Assembly: GCA_030549495.1 (NCBI GenBank)
Contig: JAUIRK010000097.1
Location: 715,001-779,000 of the forward strand
Direction: 5' to 3'
Origin: Nectonema munidae
Taxonomy: Eukaryota > Nematomorpha > Nectonematoida > Nectonematidae
Length of the DNA: 64,000 nucleotides
Positions 1-13,900 of the stretch are shown piece by piece. A program made the translations under genes and the position numbers. Positions within the stretch are counted from its first letter, which is position 1. Every line of letters begins with the position of its first letter. The notes below the pieces were generated by a model. The model saw only the letters and a list, made by a program, of their open reading frames with translations, had not been told where the DNA came from and did no database searches.

Positions 1-375
1 GTATTTTTTTACCCAAAATTTTTATTTAAAAAAGGATATTGACAGAAAATTCAAATAAATTATAAAAAAGAAAAAGTCCTACGCCCCTTTGAAATTCGCC
101 CCCTGTAAAAAGGAAACATCTGGCTGCGCTATATCCTACGCTTTTGACATTTCATCAAAAGAATTCATAAAGGAAACACATCGTTGCATCTGCAATGGTC
201 TTCTTCCATATTCTAAATCATCTTTTCATTTCTAAATTAACTTGATACAATAATACCCGAGCAAGTTGCGTGAGAACAAAAGAAATTCTTCATTTTCCTC
301 TGTCAGTCAAGTTGCGGGCTTCCATATTTTTGCTGCAAAAGAGTTTATTTAATACTAACATCTGGTTCTCTGCAG

Positions 376-470
376 AGGGGATGGCCTGCTCTCCGTCTAG
401 GGGTAATTAGCGAGGCTTGAGCAGCGTGACATCACTCTGTCAATCGGGTACACTAATTAGCGTTTGAATT
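376..470. promoter_or_regulatory. Candidate regulatory patch with paired TAATTAGCG
   Basis: The 9-mer TAATTAGCG occurs twice, at 404 and 454, exactly 50 bp apart, with a CRE-like TGACATCA between them. TAATTA is the core bound by many homeodomain proteins. The patch is much richer in GC than its surroundings and lies about 1.4 kb before the FGFR start codon. Function is inferred from composition and motif only. Confidence 0.3.
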
Positions 471-1106
471 CATCACATATTTGATTTAACACTTTCCTCA
501 TTGCCCTTGCATATACTCTTCTTCCAAGTAAAAAAGTATTTAACTTTTATTTTAGATTAGATTTTCAAAGGAAGTTTGAAAAATTTAGCTTCAAGTGTGA
601 CTAATTGCCTATTTTTTAGTATCAAAATTTCTCTTTCATGAATTTTTTGGATTAATTATTTTTGTAAGAAATATTTTTATTTTTTTCTTGACTTTTTTCA
701 AGCCTACATTTGTCATAGTTTGCTGATTTAAAATCTGACAACCCTAATTTTCACTCTCTTCTTTCGTATTAAGCTGAAAAAATGGAGTCGCAAAAATGTG
801 ATTTAAATTTTTATAAGTTGAGTATTCAAAATTTCTTTTTTTAATCGATTTCTTGTAACAAAATTTTCTCCGTATCTAAATAGCATAGAATAAATGAGTA
901 CTAATGCATGTTATTAATTTTGTTCAAGATCAATTAATGATATACAAGGAACTTTTAGCCAAATACTAGACTTTAAGTGTTTCATTCGGTGAAGTTGAAG
1001 CTTTTAATACAGTATGTGTTTCTAAGCTTTGAAAAGTCCTGAATATTAGAAATTTTTTCCTGAAATCTCCACAAAAAAGGCTGATAGAGGCGAAATAATC
1101 TTTTTA

Positions 1107-1213
1107 TTAACTGGTTAATGACCAGAATCATCTGTATTTATACATCCATTTTTATTCAAATCGTTAGCTTTACATTAGATATCCTCTGATTATTCTGGTC
1201 CTTAACGGTTTAA
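1107..1213. mobile_element. TTAA-flanked MITE (family 1)
   Basis: A 107-bp element bounded by TTAA, with inverted ends: AACTGGTTAATGACCAGAAT on the left pairs with ATTCTGGTCCTTAACGGTT on the right. TTAA targets and short inverted repeats suggest a piggyBac-type non-autonomous element. A partial copy is at 29241-29288. Confidence 0.7.
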
Positions 1214-1841
1214 TAAAGATTTCTCCTTATTATCTTGCTATATTCCTATTTCATATCTGGAGTATTAGTTCTTATATGAAAAAAATAGTGTAGCCTAGTT
1301 ATCGCAAAAAACTCATCTATTTTTTAGAAAAAAATAGAGTTCATTAAAATTTTCTCACCAAGCAAGAAATTATTGAAGTAAGGAAGTATTGGACTAAGAA
1401 AGATTGGTGATTGGACATTTTTCTTTCAAATTCTGTTTCAATTAGTTTTATTTTTAATATACATCAGAACATTTTTTAAATGATTATGTTTAATGCCTAA
1501 AGGTAAAAAATCTTCTTAAAATTAACATATTCTTTATTTAAAATTAAAAGTTATTATACACCATTTTTTCAATAAATGAGGTGTAATTTGATAATGATAT
1601 TTTGACAAAATTTTGATATGTTCCTATCTGCCAACATTTGTTCTATTCATATTGGTAAAATTATATCGTGGACATTTTCACGTAATTAATATATCAATTG
1701 TACTTTATTCATATTTAATAATTTTTTTCTAAGAGCTTAGTAGTTTAGAAGTCTTTTGCAACGAGTTTGTACCTTAAAATGTCTTTCGAAGAAGTATTTT
1801 TGAAGTAAAAAATAACTTGCTTCTCCTGACTTTAGGAAATC

Positions 1842-1950
1842 ATGAAACATATGGCACATTGGCAACTTCTGCTAACTCTAACTCTCCTCATTCCTCCCAA
1901 TCTCTTGTCCTTTGAAGCGCTGGAAGATGAAGACGAAATGTCACAAATTG
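1842..1950 (+). CDS. FGFR: FGFR exon 1: start codon and signal peptide
   Basis: Thirty-six codons plus one base. The run [15 protein letters not shown] is a typical secretion signal and is followed by the acidic stretch EALEDEDE. The donor is G|GTTCAT, phase 1. It is the weakest-supported exon of the gene because it has no family-conserved residues, but position, signal character and phase all fit. Confidence 0.7.
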
Positions 1951-4900
1951 GTTCATCCTTTTTATTACTAATTTTTTAGAATATCAAAAACTTTCACGTT
2001 GTCATTTAAACATTTTGAAGTATTGCATTTAAGCTTTTTTGTTAATTAACTCTATAAATGCGAAGTTACGAAAATGGGACATTTGATGTCTAATACCCAA
2101 TGTGCTCTGTTTTAGGTTAGAGTGGATTTTCGTCCCTATGCAAACGACACTACGGAAAAATAATACAAAAATAATATTCATTGTCACTTCTCTTGGTAAT
2201 AATCACTGTAATTGCGATATTCAACAAGTAAAAAAACTAAACTTTTTAGGTTAAATATCTTAAATTTTAAAAATGTTCATTCGCGAATTTGTGTTTGATC
2301 CAAAATTCTTAAAGTTTTGCCGTTGTAAAGTGATTTCTAAAGTGAATTCATTATTTGCACACTTCTTAAACTTTGTAAGCGAATATTTCACTTTTTTGCC
2401 ATTACACGCTGAAATTTTTCGTGGCTAACGCTTTTGGCTTTTATTAAAACATTTTTAATACTCTGGTCTATATACAACTTTTTTGAGTAATATTTGCATT
2501 ATATTTTCCTTTATATATACATTCAATCAATAAATCATGATTCCGCCTATTTGATCCTTACTAAGATCGCTTAAGTGGTTTGTAATACACGTTTGCCTGT
2601 ACATATGAATTTAGGCTTAGGATTTTTTGGAGACATAACGCATTAACCATTTTGTTTAATTTTTATAGCAATCAATTGTTGAAATTACAATATTCCTTTT
2701 TATATCACTTTTAACTTTTTCTTTATACTTGCCATGTTAGGTGAGTTTGTTTCTCAAATTCCTCTTTTTAATCATGATTTACGCTTCACGATTTAGGTAC
2801 AAACCATTTTGTATAGACAAAAGTATTGTATTATTATTTGTAGTGAATTACAACAAAGCGTGTAGCACCACTCATCAAACAAATGCTAAAAATTAGTTCA
2901 TGCCCAAAGTTAGTGTTCACAACTTGAGATATTCATAATTTTATTAGCCGCGTTCATATATTTCTCAAATTTTAGACAAATTTTACTTTCTTTTTAAATT
3001 TTTGACTCTCTTAGACTAGAATTTTGTAACGTCACTATTATTCAACTCAACTTCTATGTGTATATATGAAGCGATTTGACTGTTGAATTCGTATGCGAAT
3101 CTAATCATCTTTCAAACGGGTAAAGCTATAATGATGTTTTTCTCAGCATTAATGCATAATTTCGTTACTTGAGGGAAATTGCTCTAAACCTGACCAAAGA
3201 AGAGTTGATAGTGATTTGGAGCCCGCAACCTTGTAGTTTCAAACCAGACCATCTACCAAGTATTTTCTATGATGGATCCTTGAACTGAAAAAATCTTTTT
3301 GCAGCTGTAATGCTTGATTTTTATGATGGGTAGCCCAAAGACATTATATTCAATTTTTGAATTATACGCGTAGATCAGCGTAGGATTTTATTTTTTATAA
3401 GATTGATTTTTTTGCCATGATTTGAATCGGAAAAAGAGTTTGTCTTACATTTAATTTTTCTATTTTAAATTTTACCACTGACTACATACTTTAACTAAAA
3501 CAAATTGATTTCACGAATCAAAAACTTTAATCTAATGTATATTTTTTTGAAAGTTTCCTTTGCAATACATATAAAGATGAGCCTGGTTTTCAACTACGAC
3601 TTCCAACACTATAAAAGGCATGGGGAATTCCAACTTTTTTCAAAAGCTTTTTTCAATTAGAAAGAAAGATTTTTAAGGAGCCATGATTTTAGGACATTAA
3701 ATATTTTTGAGCAGTTAATTAATAAAAATTTTTGATTCAAGATAATTTAAATTTTACCTCAACCCTCTCACTTTTTTTTATAGAAACTCTGAGTTAAAGT
3801 CTGGAAAACAAATTTAGATTTGTGTTACTTATAATAAAAAAATATAGTAAAATAAAGTTTTGCGTTTGTTTCATAGCAAACTTTTAAAATTGTTTTCTTT
3901 TATATTTAATAACTCTTATGTGTTAGCGATATATAAAAACCAATGACTTTTTTAAGTACAAAAAAGTTGGATTTCCCGGAGTTAAACGACAACTTGTCTG
4001 TAACGATTTGTTTCAATTTCTTCAAATAAATCGTAATTTAGCTTATTTGACATTGATTACCACGCCATACCCACATCTACGACTTCTGATGGCTACCTTG
4101 ATCGCTCTTTTAATACAGCTTTCTCTGCGTATAAAAAAGACAATGGAATATTAAAAAAGATAGGAGTAAAGGATAAAATCAAAAAAGTGAACTTAAATAT
4201 CGAAACAAAGGATATAGATTCGCCCCCCCCCCGATATTGGGTGCAGCGAATCTTTTTCCTGTTCACGACCCGAATAATCATGCGGTATCTAATGCAAATC
4301 CGAAGATTTGTATTTATTAAAAGATATTTATAAAGACTATCCATTTTTAGTCGATTCTATTCGAAGCTTTTGAGGACCATAATTTTTAAGGCTAATCGTC
4401 TGCCTTAATTTTATATTTTTAAAGCAAGCGATTTTTCATTTTGTGGTACACCAGTGTGACAGTGATGCTTAAGGAGCATTTGATATTACTCAAACCTATT
4501 TTGACAGAGAAGAATTATTTGAAAGCGAAAATCATGGGAAATCCCGTGTACTATGACATTGAAGTTCCGGTTGGAGACACCGCTTTGCTAGAATGCCCTT
4601 TTCGCGGCGAGCCTCGCCCTCGTATTGAATGGCTGAAGGTGGACTCGAAGCTGCCCTTCAAATCGACGATCAGTAGGAAGGGCAAGCTAAAGATCAAGAA
4701 TGTGCAGCTCGAAGACGAAGGAAGGTACAAGTGCATCGTGTCGAATGAGCATGGCAGCGACTTTCGAACATACACTCTCTCTATCCTCAACCAAGGTTTC
4801 CTATTACTCATACCATTTTCACTAAGAGAGTCAAACGCTTATAAAGGAAAAAGAATAGAACTACAAAAGCATACTTTTCAGCAAAGCTTAGATGACGATG

Positions 4901-7900
4901 ATTGACACAGCTGAACACCAATAAGAGTGCGAATAAATTAGCTAGCTATCTCATGGTTCACTGAGAAAATTAAGTTTAAATAAGAAATTAGCTATTTCGC
5001 TAAACAACTAATAAAAAGAAATATCTAACTTAATAAATGATCTATTTTTACCTCTGCAACATAAGACCCTTTCATTAGAGATAAGTTTTCTGTCATTATG
5101 CTCTCACTCATGTAAACTCATAATCGACTTAAAGCATACATTTTTCATTGCTCCAGTGATTTTGAGTGACAGCATAGTGATAAATGATGCTACTAATATC
5201 ATACGAATGTTTTTATAGTAAATTTTTATTGTAATCTTTAATTTAACGATATATATTTATCCAATAAATATTTTTTTTGTTAAAAATTTATTAGTTTGCT
5301 TGTTATTTAGATATTTCGCTGATTAGTAAGCTATTTAGGTAGTTTTCTAATTAGTTAGGTAGTTATTTAGCCAATTAGTTACTCAGTTTATTAGTGTCAA
5401 TTAGTCAGTGAGTAAAGAATTTATGACTACCTATTGGTTTTCACTTGTGTCAATCACGTTAATCTACTCTTCACTGAAGGGCATGTTTTTAGACGTAGTA
5501 TCCCTTTTCTCTTTTGGCCGTTACTCACAATGAATAGTAGCACTTTTTTCATTGCATGCTTAATTTCCTTCTACAAACTCAAACAATCTCACTCTGTACA
5601 TTTTTTGCAGGAACGATTAAAATTCAAGTGATATTGATGTGATCAAGGCAAGAAATACTTGATTTATTTTCAACTTTGATTCTTTCACTTCCTTACATGT
5701 TTCTTTTGGAAACGTTAACAAACTTTTTAGCGAGCGTAATTTCCACAAACTATACCGAATTAGGTAGTGGATATTATTAGTTTCAAATAGGCTAAACGTC
5801 TTTTGACCCATGAACCAAATATTTGGTACAGATTTTTGATAGACCACTAAAATCTTTGTTTGGAAAATTATTGTATATAAAAAATGTTAATAATAGCCGC
5901 TTCAATAAAAAAGTAGCGACTCGAATAAAAAATACGTTTTTGCATTTGGAAGTTTCAAATAAAGGAAACTTTTATTTAAAACAAAATCCAAAGATATAAC
6001 TTTGTGTGAAAAGATTTTTCAAATATTGTGTTTTATAAGAAGTGTATTTGTCTTAAAACATACTTTTTACTTTGGTTTGTGTTCATTGTCTTTCTAGATC
6101 ACTCATCCTTATCAATTATGTTACTTTTTTGTGAAAATACCTTTCTAGTTTTAAATTTCATGAGGCTTCTATCTTTAAGACAAATTTTAATTTTAACTTA
6201 ATCCTGTATGCGATCATCAGCCCAAGCTTCGGTGAAAGAAGGATTTTGGTTACTCAAAAAATGGGGCATTCAATAAAAGCATCAGTAAAACTAAGCCTTG
6301 ATTGTTATTTGGTTTGGACTCACAACGAACAGAAAGTACACCGCAGTTCAAACCTCATGAAAAGAACCTCAACGTCATCAAAGTGGAATTTAGATACACA
6401 AAATGAAAGTGATGTTGATTCGTCGACTGAAACGAATCTTTCACAGACAGTTTGAGATGATGATCGATTAAAAGAGAACCTATGATTTGGAATATTAGAA
6501 CATATCTTGTATGAACTTGTACATGTGCAATTATATTAAGATTTAAAGAAACAGATAAATTGATATATGATTGATGTGTATGAAAACTTTGTAGATATTT
6601 TCATTTATGAAACATTCAATATTTTCTAAGGACCAATTGCGGTCCATATGGACCATGTGTTTAAATACTGTTCTAGAATATAGTTAGCACAAACTATATG
6701 GCATAGATGCTTTGATCCTTTTTAAATATAGGCATAGTGTTTCCTCTGAATTTAAATGGATATTAATAAACTGTAAATGGAAACATATAATAATGCAAGG
6801 TGTCGATTAAAAATATCGAATAAAACATTAAACGGTGGGAAAGTAGAGCAATGGTCTTTTCCTTACACAAACATCACTTGTGTTTTTCCAAATTCACGAA
6901 TGCGAGAATTTACTAATGTTGTAAAAAGCCTCATTCCCAGTTAAATTCTTTTTAATTCTTCTATTTATGTAAAGAGCTCTGGTTTTAGAAACTTTAACAA
7001 ATCTTAAAGTAGCTGCTATTTGTAACTTCCAAAAGTTAACTTTAAAACTGAGGGAACCCAAAAAAATTCTTATAAGAAATTTAGAAATGTCTTGTTTTGT
7101 AGAATAATTAGTTGAATGGATTTTAGTATAAGTCGCCTTACTTCTAATCGCTGCCAATGAATTCTATTTTAGATCCAAATTTTAAAACACTTTTATGTTT
7201 TTGATTTAGACAATATACGTCCAGAAATAGACCAATCAAATTTCTTAAACGCCACCTCCTTCAAAGAACCAGGTTAATATGCATGAGCTTTGCACCCATT
7301 ATTTCTTTGCATGATCCAATATGTTGTTTCACATATCATAATTCTAATCATATATTAATGCAGTCAATAACTTCCTAAAAAAATGTGTAGTTAACGTAGT
7401 CTTAGTAGAATAATATAACTAGGAGAGTTTTAAACAAGTTTTAATACATTGGAACTAATCTGATATCTGAATATCTTTTTGCAATCAGAAAATTTATTTC
7501 AAATTTCAAATTTTTCTCCTCAAAATGATTACATTTTTATTCATTTTAAAAAATGAGCAATAAAGGTAAAATTTTATTATGAACATGAAAGGTGATTAAA
7601 TTTTAGTTCACGGTGATTTAAAAAATTTTCTACATGGTTAAGTGAATGTACAAACTTGAACAAAACCATAAATATCCATTAAAAATAGTTGTTTTCAATT
7701 TTCAAAATTGTAAATATTAATTCCATTCTTCATATTCCGTTATTTCCTCGTTTCTGGAAAAGAATAATTGGAAAATGTGTTTTGATTGATGTTGTTGAAT
7801 ATTTAAATAGGGATTTTATTTTCATATCTATAAATCTTCTTAATTTATATCACTACTCATTTTTAGTGGAAAATTTTTTTTTGCTACTGTTCCATTATTT

Positions 7901-10900
7901 TTTTCTCAAAATTATGGCCCGAAATTCCGTAAGGAAAACATAAGAATTGCAATAATTTTAGAAATATTAAAATCTCAACTTTTAGAATAGTAAGACATAT
8001 TTAACTATAGTTTTGTTAGTTCAACACACAATAGATTGGAGTAGTATGTGAAAGTCATTAATTAATTATTATAGAATTGCAATATAAGCCTTAAAAGGAT
8101 ACCTTCGTGCAAAACAAAAATAAAGTTAATGTAAAAATTGGATACTTTTTTTTTTTTTATAAAAAACTTGAAATTTTTTGAAAGTACTATTTTGCAAAAG
8201 CGTTCAAGACGAGAAAATAACATGCATTATTTGAAAATATTGACAAAGGGAAACATCCAGGTACACCACCAATATTACATTATATACGATTTTTTCACGG
8301 ATATCCGCTACCAGTAAAATATTCTGGACGTTTTTACGTACAATTTAGTTTTACTCTAGGAAAAATAATACGGTTAAAAGTTAGTGATAATTTTTGAAAA
8401 GTATCGGAAAAAAGATGCAAATCTAAGAGTAATAATGAGGTGAAATTTGCTGAATATACCCAGATTTTGATTATAATTGAAATAATCGATAAAAAATCAA
8501 TTTAATATATGTTCTAACTTTGATTATTTCATAACAATTTTTGGCGTGTTAATTAGGACCTCCAAAATTTGTGCCCAGTGAAAAGTGGAATATAAAGACG
8601 ATTGCAGTGCCTGCTGGAACCAAAGCCATCATTGAGTGTCCATTCGTGGGCAAACCCACTCCCAAAATTGAGTGGCTGAAGGATGGGCGGATGCTGAATT
8701 TGTCTGAACGCATACAGGTACATCTTGACATAAGTATCATGATAAGTTATAGAGGAGCTTTGTACAATTGTTCAAACTTAAAATAGTAACATCAAGTAGT
8801 TACATTCAACATTTTTTATAAATGATCCTGAATTTTAGACTTACTATGTTGACCTTTTTAAAAACTTAATTTGTAGAATGACAAAATTGGAATAATTTTT
8901 TTTTGGAATAATCTTTGAAAAAAAATCAGGCATACAGAATGCGGAAAAATATAAAGAATATTTAATGATATGTTTACAATGAACAAAGAAAGAGCAGATA
9001 AATCTTATGTTATGTTGTGTTATGTCGGGTTATGGTATGTTAAAAGCGGATACTTCTGAACTTATGAAGTTTTTTCCATAAAAGTTTATCACATCACATA
9101 TGTAATTTTCTATGATGTCGCATCATAGATGAGATAAAAATTAATTCCTCAAGCTACAATTTATCCGTTATAGAAAAATAATACCAAAGCTTGTTATCAC
9201 AAAAAAACGCATTTTGGACTCAAACTAAAATTGAAATATAATAAATATATATTTTATGAATTGCATTTATTCAATTAAATTTCATATAAATAAATTCAAT
9301 TCCATATTTTTTTCACAATTTAATATTTTTGTAATTTTTTTTCGAAAAATTGTGATATAGCAAAAAATAGTGTTTTAATTTCTGTCATAGCAAAAAATAG
9401 TGTTTTAATTTCTGTCAAAATAAGCAAGCCCTTTAGAAAATAAGCTAATATCCTAGTTTTCGAAAAAAAATATGAATAAAATAGAATTAACTTTTTTTGC
9501 TAATCCAAACATTTCTAGAATTCAACATGCCCAGACAAATGAAATAATTATCCCATCAACTTACAATATACAAAGCATAATAAATAATATTTAGAATCCA
9601 ACTTAATTTTTTCATTTAAAATACGAATTATTTTCGCAGATTTTAATCATCCAAATGTTTCATTGTAGACAGACACTCGAATAGAAATCGAACCAGAGTA
9701 AAAAAATACTATATATTATCAAAATTTTGAAAAAAAAATAAAAACGTTATAACGTAATCAAACTTGATCAGAAAGATTTTTTTGTTTTTTATTTTGCGAA
9801 TATATACCTATAGGGGTGTGAGTAGGGTTGGTTTAATGCTGGATTCGATAACTCAAGGTCTTGGGTTCGATCCCGCATCAAGCCTGCTTTCCTCATAGTT
9901 CGATACAAGTGGCGCAATTGTGCCTTCTCGATGAAAACACCCTATGCTACTTTTACCTTTATAATATTCGGTAATCTTTTACTTTACAGTTCTGCCAATC
10001 AAAAAATTTCTTTGACAAATTATTGGCTCTTGTGATGTCAAACAAACTATACATTAGTAAACTCTATCATAATATAAATATTAAGAAAAATATTTTTATA
10101 GATTTCAAATTTAATTAGAATTCATTAACTATATTTTACTAAAGATCCTAGATTTAATTTACATTAGTATTGTGTCGGTAAATAAAAAAAAATTAAATTT
10201 TTTTTTATAGATTTCAAATTTAACTATTTAATATTTTACTAGAAATTCTAGATTTAATTTACATTAAAGTATGAGAGTAAATTAAAAAAAATATATAAAT
10301 AAAAAATACATACTTTATCTCTGTTCAATACTTTGAGGTTGCAATAAATCTTTAGAATTTAAAAACAGAAAATAATTTTGCTTTTGGAAAATGGCTTCTC
10401 CAAACGAACTCATCTAAATATGATTTGAATATTTTGTTGTAGGTGCCAAACTGTCTTTTAAATTTTCCTTTGGCCCGCATCCAAAGATTTTCAATGTTTT
10501 ACGTGTGAATGTTCATATCATTTGGGTCAACAAAGTTACGTTGGTGATCTGTCCAATTATCATAAACTCGATTATTATAGTTAGAAATGTTCCTGTAAGC
10601 AGGCCATCCGTCAGAAACAATAATGGATCCTGGTAGTATGTGTCTTTGTATACTTTGTGTAAGAGTTGTTTCTCTCCTTCCTATCTTCAACTTCAACTAA
10701 AAACATTTCTTACTATTTCTTTCAATTGCTCCAAACACCCAATGACCTTCTCTCCAAGTACCTCTGTGATATTTTCTATGAAAAAACTTGCTTTCTTCAA
10801 TTTCTACTATAATTTGTTCAAAGTTTTCATCAAAACCTCCAACAGTTAGACAATTTCTTTCAACCTAACTTGAAGCAATCTCTCTACAAAAATTAGCCCA

Positions 10901-13900
10901 GTCTACAGCAGTTCATCCACTTCCAATAGATGTTTCATGAATAAAAGCGTCTAATGAATAGTCACGACACCATTCATAAATGAACAAAATCATAGAATAA
11001 GGTGAGGTGGCTTTTTGCAAAAAAAGATCCTGATTACCACAAACATAACATTTCCAACAATATTCATCAGATACATCTTTCTCTTTTTTAATTTACAATT
11101 TTGTTGGCAATTATTGCATTGGAAAATATTTAAAATAACTTTGTGCGAAGCAAACCAAAATTTCTAATTTATCATTTGAATTTAAAACTTGTAACAGAGA
11201 AGAAAAATTCCAATTTTCAGATAAAATTGTATCCTCACTGAGATTACAATTTTCCGGTGTTGTTTTTTATTTGTTTGGATGCATATGTGTGGTATCAAGT
11301 AATAACTACAAAAGAATGATTTTGTTATTCAAACCCATACAAAACACATTCATACACTTATGAATCAGTATTAGCACATAAGCGTGTTGCTATCTATGCT
11401 GAGCGAAACATCTTATACGAATACAACCAGAACCACACAACAAAAATACAAACGCTATACGCAAATCGATCGCTTTGTGTGTTTTGCTATTGATGAGATG
11501 TTTTGATAAGGAGCATAACAAATTTGTTTTTATACGACCTATATCAATAATTATTTCACTTAGAAGTGAATGCAATTATTGACTACTCTGAGTCAACACG
11601 AAATTTTATCTAAAAATTGAAACTTCTGGTTTTTATTTCACGAATGATAAATTGGATTTTTAAAATTTAATATTTTTTTTTGCTTCACTTTGTTTTTAAA
11701 TTCTTTGAAGGAATTATGTAACCTCAAGTATTGAACAGAAATAAAGTATGTATTTTTATTTTTAACTCATTTTTATCATTTTTTTTTAATTTACTCACTT
11801 ATTTTTTGTAAATTATATCTAGAATCTTTAGTAAAATATATTCAACAAAATTTTATTATAATTTTTGAATTTTTTATGTTGTAAATTTTCTATTTTTTTT
11901 TTAAATTTAACATAGTTTTATATAAGTTAGATTTGGAATTTTTAGTAAAATATATTCAATGAAATTCTATTAGAGTTTGAATTCCATAAAAAAAAGTTTT
12001 TCAATTTTTGTATCAAATGTTTGCTTACTAAGTAATGTAAAATAAATATATTATTTATTCATTTAGATGTATGTTGTAATTTTTATGCTTTATAGCATTG
12101 CCTATATATTAAAACTACTTAAAAATTATATAGTTTGATTGACATCACAACAGCCAATAATTTTTCAGAGAAATTTTTTGATTGACGGAACCGTAAAGTA
12201 AAAGATTACCATCGATTATATTCAGTAGTGGGATTCAAATTTTTTGTCAGCCGTTTTTGTTACAAAAAAGTCAAATTTGTCAGCAAATAAACTGATCAAT
12301 TTTGATTATTTCCCAATCAAAATTTAAAATAATGGTTACAAGCATCATTATGATTTTTTACTGTTTGTGGCATGGCCTTTTTATATTTTTGTTAGAGTGG
12401 GGGAGATGTGCATTTATCAGAATGTTAAAACTATTTTCTTGCTAAGGTACACATTGCGCCGCTTGTATCGAACCATAAGGAAAGTAGACTTGATGCGGGA
12501 CCGAACACACGACCTTGAGTTATTGAAACCCAGTATCTAACCAACCCTACTCACTCTCCAGGTTATAATTTTCACATTTAAGTTTAAAAGTATGGAATTG
12601 TTTCACTAAATATAAAAGTGCTAAAGATATATTTTTTATTGCAATATCCTAAAAATCCCATTGTGAAATCTATGCTACGTTTACATCCCCTCATAGTTAT
12701 ATGTTTTCTTTTGAAAGAAGAAAGATTGGAAATTGGTGATATTCAATGTGAAGTTTTCTGACAAAGGCGAGTACCGATGCATAGTTGAGAACACACATGG
12801 AAAGATTGAAGCCATCTTTGAAGTGGATCCCGTTGGTAATGCGTTCTCATTAGCATGGCGTTGAAGGCGATTGTGGGTAGGGGTGACAAATACTTTATTT
12901 GAGCACTACACTCTAGCTATGATTCCCACTACACAATACAACTGTTTTGCTTTGGACCGATACATTTTTATAATAATCCCAAAAATGCATTTTTTTTATT
13001 CGTGTTTTAAATAGACTATGAAAAAACGAAAACTTCTAAATTTTACACCAATCATAACGACTTATTAACAAGATTGACACATGATAATAACTGACATGAT
13101 GCTGAAGGAGGCTAAGAATAGAGAACAAGATATTTATAAATAAACTCACACTACTATAGATTAAAAACAAAAATGCAGTCTTTATTTCATATTCGAACAC
13201 AACGTAAATTAAAAATTTTAAAGCTCGGATTTTTAAAACCAATTTTCCCTTATTTTTTCAATTAGTTTTATATAACTTAAACCAGCCGATTTTTATTTTA
13301 TGAGACTCAGAATGGGCATGGAGTCTTTAACCAAATAGATTCCAAAAAAAGCACACAACTTTATTAAAGAATTTGATATAAAATACTTTAAAATGAAGAA
13401 ATCGTTTACGTCATTATAAAAATGAGAGGGAATACATCGGACAGAATAATTTGTTATAATTTTTGACTACTTTTTAAAAGGTGTTCTTTTGCGATCGAAA
13501 TTGTAATGAGTGTTAAATTATGCAGACTTAGACAGACACTTGAACAAGTGGCCCAAAAATATTCAAGGACAAAGGCTATACTTTTTTATCCAAATATGAG
13601 GAGCACGCATAACAATATTCATGGTCAGTATATGTACAATTGGAATCAAAATGAAATCTAAGCTCGACACCTGTAGGGGCGTTGTTAGAAGGGTACGAAA
13701 GCCTTCCCCTCAAAGCAAATATAACATTTTCACTCTAATTTTGTACATTTTCTATTTAAATTTATCATTTTTCTCTTTAAACTCGTCCTTTTTCATTTTA
13801 ATTTTAAGTGAAAATAGTGTATAAGTCGAGTATAACGCTGTATGATGCCATTCGTATTTAAAAATGGTATTATCTGACAATACGTCAATGCTACAATTGG

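Larger units (their letters stand above)
1..1841. other. 5' flank of FGFR
   Basis: No coding segment recognised. It contains an unusually GC-rich stretch near 376-465, a TTAA MITE at 1107-1213, and otherwise AT-rich sequence. The FGFR promoter and 5' UTR should lie here or further left, but no core promoter element is convincing. Confidence 0.5.
9961..12225. mobile_element. Merlin (ISXO2-type) transposon with long inverted arms
   Basis: A degraded minus-strand transposase (about 10375-11120) is framed by long inverted arms. The inner ends are a clear inverted pair, AATACATACTTTAT at about 10303 and ATAAAGTATGTATTT at about 11740. Similarity continues outward through two subrepeats per arm to GGTAATCTTTTACTTTAC at about 9972 and its complement at about 12194. 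ISXO2-type Merlin elements usually have short terminal repeats, so arms of roughly 390 and 510 bp are unusual. No target duplication was recognised. Confidence 0.65.

Noticed and set aside
5285-5425. Interstitial arthropod telomere repeat (TTAGG)
   Set aside because: Units vary between TTAG, AGTT and TTAGGTAG without a TTAGG register. A degenerate microsatellite is simpler.
9813-9890. A genuine tRNA gene
   Set aside because: A and B boxes are present, but the same sequence recurs seven times with a fixed non-tRNA body, and the acceptor stem does not pair. It is a SINE head.
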